Part shown: piece by piece, positions 15,090 to 20,352 of the stretch
Position numbering within the stretch: the stretch's first letter is position 1
Layout of the letters: each line of letters opens with the position of its first letter
Assembly: GCA_937919155.1 (NCBI GenBank)
Contig: CALFPM010000023.1
Span: 1 to 20,352 of the forward strand
DNA: 20,352 bases
From: an uncultured Clostridia bacterium
Lineage (GTDB): Bacteria > Bacillota > Clostridia > Oscillospirales > Acutalibacteraceae
Direction: 5' to 3'
Notes under the pieces: model-generated
The model's input: the letters and a program-made list of their open reading frames with translations, nothing else
Database searches by the model: none
Told to the model about the DNA's origin: nothing
Translations under genes and position numbers: made by a program

Positions 15090-15120
15090 AACGTCTCTCC
15101 TTTTCTTTAATTACTGTTCA

Positions 15121-15150
15121 ATAATAACACATTTTGTTTGTTCTGCACAA
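15121..15150 (-). promoter_or_regulatory. Probable ridA promoter
   Basis: The minus strand has TTGTGC (15145-15150), an 18-base spacer and TATTAT (15121-15126), about 32 bases upstream of the ridA ATG. The -35 match is moderate. Confidence 0.45.
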
Positions 15151-15187
15151 GTGTAATTAATGAAAATATAAAGAAAAATAAGCTCTC

Positions 15188-15216
15188 TTGATATGCCGAC
15201 AATGATGTGATATAAT
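15188..15216 (+). promoter_or_regulatory. Sigma-A promoter for the transporter operon
   Basis: TTGATA (15188-15193), a 17-base spacer and TATAAT (15211-15216) lie 34 bases upstream of the ATG at 15250. GGAGGT at 15235-15240 is the ribosome site. The short leader leaves little room for RNA-level control. Confidence 0.85.
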
Positions 15217-15249
15217 TTTCAAAGAACAAAAAACGGAGGTTTTCATTAT

Positions 15250-17343
15250 ATGGGAAGCGAAGTTAAAACGGGATTTAAAGCAAAGGTCGGAAATGTGATT
15301 CAGACCGCCAAAGAATATTGGCAAACTCCTGCAAAAGGCAATTACATCCCCTATAAAGAAGTGGCAAGTCTCAGCGGCGCAGGCTTCGGAGTTCATTGGA
15401 TGACACTGCTCGCCTCCGCAATCGGTCTGGATGCATCCAACTTCCTTGTGGGTGCAAGCATCGGACTGAAACCTATGGATCTTTCCGTTATGCTCATTGT
15501 CGCAAACCTTGTGGGCATTCCCATAGGCATTTTCAGAAGCTGGTATTATGATAACCATAACCTGAAAGGCGGAAAATTCCTGCCGTTCATCAGGAGAACA
15601 GGCCTGCCCATTGTTTTCATTTCAACTGTTTTTGTCTGGCTCCCTTATGAAAACATGGAATACATTACCAAGGCGGTTGTTGTCTGGCTGATGTATATGC
15701 TGATGAATATTTTTCTCTGCTTTTTCAATGAAAGCTACACATATTTTCAGCAGATAATAACCCCGAATGCTCAGGAAAGAGCCACGGTAATGAGCATATC
15801 ACAGGTTATTTATTCACTTGCGCCAACAATAACAGGTTTTGCCGTGCCCTTTATCGCAGGCATCACCTGGGGTCTGAACAACATCCGCACTTACAGAATA
15901 ATTTATCCTTTTTTCACAATAACGGGTCTGATAGTTGCCACCGTCTTTTTCCGCAAAGTCAAGGAAAGGCTCATTCTGCCCAAAAAGAAACCCGAACCCG
16001 TCAGAATGCTTGATGCAATCCGCGAGATTGCAAAGAACAAATATTACTGGATTATTCAGTCGGCGGCATGGGTTGTTTTTCTTGAATCAGGCTACGGCGT
16101 GGTGCTTGGCTGGTCATTTGTCTACGGCAACGGCGGAGAACATCAGGAAATGCTCGGTGTTGCAAACACAATCATCGGCAATGCTGCCCTGTGGTCAATG
16201 CTTCTTGCTCCCCTTGCAATCAGGATAATGGGCAAAAGAAATCTTCTCATCACCGCAAACTCACTCAACATATTCATTCTTATCATTCTCTATTTCACAT
16301 ATCAGAACATTATTGTAATCTGCGTTCTCTGGTATATCAACACATTCATCAACACTTTCTGGAACATTGTTCAGCATCAGATAAGTGCCGATATGAGGGA
16401 TTACCACCAGTGGAAAACGGGAGTCAGGGTTGACGGACTTTTCGGACCTCTCGGAATGATCGGCACAGTCATCGGCTTTTTCACAGGTATGTTCTACCCT
16501 GCGGTTTACGAAAAGATGGGTCTGCTCGAGGACTACAATGTTCTTTATGACGATGCAATCCGCAACAATCTTTTTGAAGTTCTGATTATTTGCTCCGCGG
16601 TCGGCGCTCTGCTCAATCTTATCCCCTTCTGTTTCTATGACCTGACGGAAAACAAGCACAGAGCATATGTTGATGTTCTTAAAATCCGCACAATGTTTGA
16701 GAATCATTCTCTCGGCGCGCTTGAAAACGCAGAGTTTACCGAGGCTATGGATATTATTCATCAGGCAAAGAGCCTTTACGGCAAAGAAAAGCTGACGGCT
16801 GACAAAAAAGCGGATAAAGCGGCAAAAAGAGAAATCAGGGAAACAAACCTTGCAATTGAAAGAGCCGCCATCATTATGGATGACCTCAACAAATTTTCAA
16901 CGTCAGCAGGCAAAGCAAGGCTTGCACAGGCACAGAAAGACTATACAAGAGGTCTTGTTTATTTCTATGAAACCGCAAAGGAAGATCTGAAAGCCGCAAA
17001 GAAAATGCCGAGGAAAACGGATGAAGAAAAGGCAATCCGCTCCGATGCAATCAGAAATGCACGCATCAAAAAAGAATCCGCTTCACTTATCAAAAAATAC
17101 GGCACAGAGAATATTTCTGCTCCCGATGAATCCGCAAAAGAGGAAATAATCAACAGAGAGGCGCACACTTTCATTGACAGTCTGAAAATCAAACGGGATC
17201 TGAATGCTTATATGAAAGCCGCCTCGGTTTATGCAAGAATCACCAAACCCTGCACCGATGCAAAAAATCTTATTGAACAGGCGGAAAACTACACTCACTA
17301 TGAAGAGCTTGAGGCTCTTTACGCAAATCTGATTTCGGAATAA
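15250..17343 (+). CDS. MFS transporter, GPH (MelB/XylP)-like, with long charged C-terminal tail
   Basis: This 697-residue protein has about twelve membrane helices in residues 35-465, followed by a soluble, highly charged and probably helical tail of about 230 residues. GPH-family marks are GGKFLPFI (107-114) after helix II and ADMRDYHQWKTG (380-391) in the late cytoplasmic loop. GPH porters take up glycosides, pentosides or uronides with a cation. When aligned on Asp101 and GGKF, the two aspartates that bind the cation in MelB (Asp55 and Asp59) fall on Gly89 and Gly93, so coupling may differ. The tail does not look like the IIA-type tail of LacS. GGAGGT precedes the ATG. The next gene is an oxidoreductase 22 bases downstream, so the pair may import and oxidise one compound, probably a sugar; substrate unknown. 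Confidence 0.85.
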   Translation: MGSEVKTGFKAKVGNVIQTAKEYWQTPAKGNYIPYKEVASLSGAGFGVHWMTLLASAIGLDASNFLVGASIGLKPMDLSVMLIVANLVGIPIGIFRSWYYDNHNLKGGKFLPFIRRTGLPIVFISTVFVWLPYENMEYITKAVVVWLMYMLMNIFLCFFNESYTYFQQIITPNAQERATVMSISQVIYSLAPTITGFAVPFIAGITWGLNNIRTYRIIYPFFTITGLIVATVFFRKVKERLILPKKKPEPVRMLDAIREIAKNKYYWIIQSAAWVVFLESGYGVVLGWSFVYGNGGEHQEMLGVANTIIGNAALWSMLLAPLAIRIMGKRNLLITANSLNIFILIILYFTYQNIIVICVLWYINTFINTFWNIVQHQISADMRDYHQWKTGVRVDGLFGPLGMIGTVIGFFTGMFYPAVYEKMGLLEDYNVLYDDAIRNNLFEVLIICSAVGALLNLIPFCFYDLTENKHRAYVDVLKIRTMFENHSLGALENAEFTEAMDIIHQAKSLYGKEKLTADKKADKAAKREIRETNLAIERAAIIMDDLNKFSTSAGKARLAQAQKDYTRGLVYFYETAKEDLKAAKKMPRKTDEEKAIRSDAIRNARIKKESASLIKKYGTENISAPDESAKEEIINREAHTFIDSLKIKRDLNAYMKAASVYARITKPCTDAKNLIEQAENYTHYEELEALYANLISE

Positions 17344-17365
17344 CACATTTGAAATGGAGAAACTT

Positions 17366-18352
17366 ATGAACAATAAAATTCGTTTCGGAATAGTCGGCAC
17401 GGGCACAATTGCCCACCGCTTTGCACAAGCAATAAAAAACGTGAGCAATGCCGAACTTGTTGCCGTTGCATCAAGAACAAAAGAAAATGCAGAAAAATTC
17501 GGCGATGAATTTGATATTCCCGTCCGCTTTGACAGTTACGAAAAAATGGCACAGTCCGATGTTATTGACGCGGCATATATTGCCGTTCCCCATTCGGGTC
17601 ACATCGGTTGCTCCTGCCTGATGATGAATAACGGCAAGCATGTTCTTTGCGAAAAGCCGATGGCAGTCAACACCGCAGAAGCAGAGGAAATGTTCCGCTG
17701 TGCAGAAGAAAACAAAGTTCTTCTTATGGAAGCAATGTGGGCAAGGCTCGTTCCCGGCACGCTGAAAATGCTTGAACTGGTCAACCAAGGCGTTCTCGGA
17801 GATATTCTCGGCGTTGAGGGCAAATTCTGCTATACAATGGACGAAGATGAAATGGACCACCATGTTTTCAAGCCCGAAAACGGCGGCGGTTCACTGCTTG
17901 ATGTCGGTGTTTACGGACTGAACTTTGCGGAATGGTATCTGGGAAAAGATGTTGAGAAAATTGACGCGCATTCGGATATTTATAACGGAGTGGACAGCCA
18001 TACCTGCGCTCTGCTCAAATTCAAAAACGGAGGAATCGCGGAAATCTCAAGCGCAATTCTGCTGAGAAAACCCAACGAAGGCTATGTTTACGGCAGCAAG
18101 GGTTATGCCCACCTGCGCAGATTCTATGCACCGCAGGAAATTGAGATTTATCTCAACAACGGCGAAACTCAGAAAATCCCCACCCCCTATGCAGGCAACG
18201 GATTTGAGGAGCAGATTACTCATTTCTGCGAGTGCGTTTCTCAGGGACTTTCGGAAAGCCCCGTTGTGACCCGTGAGCAAACCCTTTACATCACCCGACA
18301 GATGGACGAAATCAGAAAAATGACAGGTGTTGTCTATCCGCAGGATAAATAA
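17366..18352 (+). CDS. Gfo/Idh/MocA family NAD(P)-dependent oxidoreductase
   Basis: The product is 328 residues from the ATG at 17366, chosen because GGAGA lies six bases before it; an ATG at 17354 lies upstream of this ribosome site. The Rossmann motif GTGTIA (11-16) binds NAD(P), and EKPMAVN (96-102) carries the catalytic Lys97. The second catalytic motif reads GGSLLDVGVY (174-183): Asp179 and Tyr183, with Tyr where sugar dehydrogenases of the family usually have His. The same Lys/Asp/Tyr set occurs in dimeric dihydrodiol dehydrogenases. It is expected to oxidise or reduce a sugar, inositol-like or diol hydroxyl. It is co-transcribed with the transporter and followed at once by a terminator. 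Substrate and direction are not readable. Confidence 0.9.
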   Translation: MNNKIRFGIVGTGTIAHRFAQAIKNVSNAELVAVASRTKENAEKFGDEFDIPVRFDSYEKMAQSDVIDAAYIAVPHSGHIGCSCLMMNNGKHVLCEKPMAVNTAEAEEMFRCAEENKVLLMEAMWARLVPGTLKMLELVNQGVLGDILGVEGKFCYTMDEDEMDHHVFKPENGGGSLLDVGVYGLNFAEWYLGKDVEKIDAHSDIYNGVDSHTCALLKFKNGGIAEISSAILLRKPNEGYVYGSKGYAHLRRFYAPQEIEIYLNNGETQKIPTPYAGNGFEEQITHFCECVSQGLSESPVVTREQTLYITRQMDEIRKMTGVVYPQDK

Positions 18353-18356
18353 AAAC

Positions 18357-18393
18357 AAGGTCTGTGACGGTTTAAGAACCGCACAGATCTTTT
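18357..18393 (+). terminator. Terminator of the transporter-oxidoreductase operon
   Basis: The stem AAGGTCTGTG plus CGGTT (18357-18372, one bulged A and one G-T pair) pairs with AACCG plus CACAGATCTT (18377-18391), loop TAAG, followed by TTTTCGTTT. It begins five bases after the oxidoreductase stop. Confidence 0.75.
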
Positions 18394-18434
18394 CGTTTAT
18401 CTCAGGGAAAAATCATCAATTTGCGAGAATAATC

Positions 18435-18463
18435 TATACAAACGGCAAAATGAGTGATATAAT
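18435..18463 (+). promoter_or_regulatory. Promoter of the shikimate-kinase-like gene
   Basis: TATACA (18435-18440), a 17-base spacer and TATAAT (18458-18463) with an extended TGn element. The predicted start lies only about ten bases before the ATG at 18480, so the leader is very short and its AGGTGA ribosome site is near the 5' end. Confidence 0.65.
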
Positions 18464-18479
18464 TCCAACAGGTGATTTT

Positions 18480-18980
18480 ATGAAAAATATTATTCTTATC
18501 GGTATGCCCGGCGCAGGAAAAAGCACAATCGGCGTTCTTCTGGCAAAGTCAATGCTGATGGACTTTGTGGACACCGACCTGCTTATTCAGAAAAAATACT
18601 CAACAAGCCTTTGTGAAATAATAAACAGCAAAGGAATTGAGGAATTTTTGAAAATTGAAAACGATGTTATCAGCTCGTGGAGTTTCCTCAACTGCGTTGT
18701 TGCCACGGGCGGCAGTGTCGTTTACGGCGAAGAGGCAATGGGCAGACTGAAGAAAGACGGAATTGCCGTTTACCTCAGGCTGATGCCCGAAGAAATTGAA
18801 AAAAGAATCAACAACATTCACACCCGAGGCATCGCAATGAAAGAGGGCACCTCCATCGCAGACCTCTACCGCGAAAGGGCACCCCTTTACGAAAAATATG
18901 CCGACTTTACCGTTGACTGCCGCGGACTGACCGCAGAGCAATGCGTTGATAAAATAATTGAAATGATAGAAAATAAATAA
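18480..18980 (+). CDS. Shikimate kinase-like protein (AroK superfamily, altered substrate site)
   Basis: The product is 166 residues from the ATG at 18480, preceded by AGGTGA; frames starting further upstream run through the terminator and promoter and are unlikely. Walker A is GMPGAGKST (8-16); DTD (31-33) and RAPLYEKYAD (133-142) match shikimate kinases. Two shikimate-contact positions differ: the FRxxE motif reads FLKIE (56-60), so the usual Arg is Leu57, and the GGG loop reads TGGSVV (76-81). It is therefore an ATP-dependent small-molecule kinase of the shikimate kinase fold, but shikimate as substrate is uncertain. No other aromatic-pathway gene is nearby. It stands alone between a terminator and a bidirectional terminator. 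Confidence 0.82.
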   Translation: MKNIILIGMPGAGKSTIGVLLAKSMLMDFVDTDLLIQKKYSTSLCEIINSKGIEEFLKIENDVISSWSFLNCVVATGGSVVYGEEAMGRLKKDGIAVYLRLMPEEIEKRINNIHTRGIAMKEGTSIADLYRERAPLYEKYADFTVDCRGLTAEQCVDKIIEMIENK

Positions 18981-18995
18981 TTTTTTGACAAAAGA

Positions 18996-19025
18996 AAAAG
19001 ACCGATGCTTTTGCATCGGTCTTTT
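18996..19025. terminator. Bidirectional intrinsic terminator
   Basis: A perfect 13-bp stem (18996-19008 with 19013-19025) and a TTTT loop have T-rich sequence on both strands. It ends the shikimate-kinase-like gene on the plus strand and the tRNA operon on the minus strand, four bases beyond the tRNA-Glu 3' end. Confidence 0.9.
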
Positions 19026-19029
19026 GTCG

Positions 19030-19104
19030 TGGTGACCCGGACGGGAATCGAACCCGTGTTACCGCCGTGAAAGGGCGGTGTCTTAACCGCTTGACCACCG
19101 GGCC
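19030..19104 (-). tRNA. tRNA-Glu(UUC)
   Basis: The minus strand folds as a full cloverleaf of 75 bases with encoded CCA. The acceptor stem is GGCCCGG with CCGGGTC, the anticodon stem CCGCC/GGCGG encloses CTTTCAC with anticodon TTC, and the T-arm holds GGTTCGAATCC. It is the second gene of a two-tRNA operon. Confidence 0.97.
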
Positions 19105-19111
19105 AAATTAT

Positions 19112-19187
19112 TGGTAGCGGCAGTTGGATTTGAACCCACGACCTACCGGGTATGAACCGGTTGCTCTAGCCTCTGAGCTATGCCGCC
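19112..19187 (-). tRNA. tRNA-Met(CAU), elongator type
   Basis: The minus strand folds as a 76-base tRNA with encoded CCA. The acceptor stem is GGCGGCA with TGCCGCT (one G-T pair), the anticodon stem ACCGG/CCGGT encloses TTCATAC with anticodon CAT, and the T-loop holds GGTTCAAATCC. Its body resembles B. subtilis elongator tRNA-Met rather than the lysidine tRNA-Ile or the initiator. Confidence 0.94.
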
Positions 19188-19213
19188 ATATATTAACCTC
19201 AAAGGGCTTGCTT

Positions 19214-19242
19214 ATTATAGTACACATTTTTGGTTTTGTCAA
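19214..19242 (-). promoter_or_regulatory. Consensus promoter of the tRNA-Met/tRNA-Glu operon
   Basis: The minus strand has TTGACA (19237-19242), a 17-base spacer and TATAAT (19214-19219), a perfect sigma-A promoter about 27 bases upstream of the tRNA-Met 5' end, as expected for a stable RNA operon. Confidence 0.92.
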
Positions 19243-19293
19243 CACTTTTTTTAAATTTTTTTATTTTTTCTTCATCTTAATTATTCTGCACGA

Positions 19294-19322
19294 TTGAAAT
19301 ATTCTTCCTGATGTGATAAAAT
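19294..19322 (+). promoter_or_regulatory. Promoter of the alpha/beta hydrolase gene
   Basis: TTGAAA (19294-19299), a 17-base spacer and TAAAAT (19317-19322) with an upstream TGn element lie 36 bases before the ATG at 19359. It is divergent from the tRNA promoter. Confidence 0.75.
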
Positions 19323-19358
19323 AAAAACAGACAAAGCAATTCCGAGGGAGGTCTGACA

Positions 19359-20300
19359 ATGAAAAAAGGTAAAATAATTGCAGGAATCGGCACCTTTGCC
19401 GCCGTTGCCGCCGCAACCGCAGGCGCCGCGTGCTACAAAATTGCCTGTGTTTCCAAAAGAGAGAGAAAGCCTGAGACAGAGCCTAAAAAAATTCTTCGAA
19501 CAGAAGTGAGAAAGAGAAACAACGCTTTTCTGCAGGCTCACAACCCCGAGGACATTGAAATCATCACTCCTGACGGACTCAGGCTCAGAGCCTGGTTTGT
19601 GCCGTCCGAAAGACCGTCAAAAAGATTTGCAGTCTGCGTTCACGGTCATAACTGCAACGGTCCCGATGAATGCAGCCATCTTTTCCCCTTCTACCACTAC
19701 GACATGAACTGCAACTATCTTTTACCCGACCTGAGAGGCCACGGCAGAAGTGACGGCAGCCTCATCGGATTTGGTTCCTGGGACAGCAAGGACATAAAGC
19801 AGTGGATTGACACTCTTGTTGAGCGTTTCGGAGAGGACATTGAAATCATTCTGCACGGAATCTCCATGGGCGCGGCAACGGTTATGCTCGTCAACAACAC
19901 CGACCCTCAGCCTCAGGTAAAGGTTATTATCGAGGACTGCGGTTTCACCAACGGACTTGAGGAAGTTGCGGCAAAGATGAAAGGAATGAAGCTGAATCAC
20001 AGCTCACAGGCAATCGTCCGCATTGCGAATCTTTACTGTAAAGCAATTTCGAAATATGACCTCCAAAAGGACGCTGATCCTCTCGGAACAATGAACAACG
20101 CAAAAAATCCCGTGCTTTTCATTCACGGCGAGGAAGACACACTTGTGCCTTTTGAGATGTGCGGCAGACTCTATGATGCCTGTCCCGTTGAAAAAGATAT
20201 TCTCACAATTCCCGGCGCAACTCACGCTTATTCATATTATGACGCAAAAGAAGAATATGATGCAAAGATGAAAGAATTCATTGAAAAATACATAAGTTAG
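19359..20300 (+). CDS. Membrane-anchored alpha/beta hydrolase
   Basis: This 313-residue protein starts after GAGGGAGG (19344-19351). An N-terminal Lys plus a hydrophobic, Ala-rich helix (about 5-28) looks like a signal anchor; Cys25 follows the hydrophobic run but there is no clean lipobox. The catalytic domain (about 65-313) has the alpha/beta hydrolase order: VHGHNCNG oxyanion loop (94-101), nucleophile elbow GISMG with Ser169, Asp260 in HGEEDTLVP and His289 in GATHAYSY. DLRGHGRSDG (124-133) is also typical. Such proteins are esterases, lipases or acyl-transfer enzymes; the substrate is unknown. Whether the domain faces outside or inside depends on the anchor, and the many cysteines would fit a cytoplasmic place. 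It is a single-gene unit, and I see no terminator in the last 52 bases of the window. Confidence 0.88.
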   Translation: MKKGKIIAGIGTFAAVAAATAGAACYKIACVSKRERKPETEPKKILRTEVRKRNNAFLQAHNPEDIEIITPDGLRLRAWFVPSERPSKRFAVCVHGHNCNGPDECSHLFPFYHYDMNCNYLLPDLRGHGRSDGSLIGFGSWDSKDIKQWIDTLVERFGEDIEIILHGISMGAATVMLVNNTDPQPQVKVIIEDCGFTNGLEEVAAKMKGMKLNHSSQAIVRIANLYCKAISKYDLQKDADPLGTMNNAKNPVLFIHGEEDTLVPFEMCGRLYDACPVEKDILTIPGATHAYSYYDAKEEYDAKMKEFIEKYIS

Positions 20301-20352
20301 AGTAAAACGACTCGAACTCTATACGGTTTTGAAAGGCATATTTTAGCCACAG

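Noticed and set aside
16261..16761. Minus-strand open frame of 166 codons
   Set aside because: It is antisense to the transporter and has low-complexity composition without domain features.
19112..19187. tRNA-Ile with CAU anticodon (lysidine type) or initiator tRNA
   Set aside because: The acceptor stem GGCGGCA and the TTCATACCC region match elongator tRNA-Met, and the first base pair is G-T rather than the initiator mismatch.
1..20352. Insertion sequences, prophage, CRISPR or toxin-antitoxin genes
   Set aside because: No transposase, integrase, repeat-spacer array or small paired gene is visible on either strand.

Overview
The window looks like a chromosomal segment of a low-to-mid GC Gram-positive anaerobe of the Clostridia, plausibly a gut Oscillospirales/Ruminococcaceae-like organism. 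The reasons are strong GGAGG-type ribosome binding sites, near-consensus sigma-A promoters, SpoIIE/RsbW/STAS regulatory proteins, a bacterial V-type ATPase, and tRNAs with encoded CCA. No mobile element, CRISPR array or rRNA was seen. The taxonomic call is inference from style, not from a marker gene.

Left third (1-6958, all minus strand): one tight signalling operon read right to left. It encodes an unrecognised protein with one C-terminal membrane helix; a large membrane protein that joins a LytS-type 5TM sensor, an extracytoplasmic Cache-like sensor, HAMP, SpoIIE/RsbU-type PP2C phosphatase and an RsbW-type kinase; a free STAS anti-anti-sigma-like protein; a MESH1/SpoT-type HD hydrolase; a STAS domain fused to an aminoglycoside-phosphotransferase-like kinase; and a flavodoxin-like FMN reductase fused to a C39-like cysteine peptidase, cut by the window edge. 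Genes are separated by -1 to 12 bases. This contains every part of a partner-switching pathway, but no sigma factor lies nearby. The neighbours are enzymes, so the output may be enzymatic.

Middle (7020-14670): an extended -10 promoter and inverted repeats for the signalling operon, a strong terminator, then the V-type ATPase operon on the minus strand in transcription order E, DUF2764-like, A, B, D, I, K. No recognisable C, F, G or H subunit is present. This is the layout known from Chlamydia, spirochaetes and Bacteroidetes, not the Enterococcus ntp layout. The K subunit has the Na+-ligand pattern. A TTGACA-16-TATAAT promoter precedes a leader of about 107 nt with mutually exclusive hairpins, a possible pseudoknot and a U-tract, which looks like a switchable attenuator. 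A RidA gene lies just upstream in the same direction.

Right third (15188-20352): a plus-strand operon of an MFS/GPH-like transporter with a long charged tail and a Gfo/Idh/MocA oxidoreductase, ended by a hairpin terminator; a shikimate-kinase-like gene with its own promoter and altered substrate-site residues; a bidirectional terminator; minus-strand tRNA-Met(CAU) and tRNA-Glu(UUC) from a consensus promoter; and a divergent membrane-anchored alpha/beta hydrolase.
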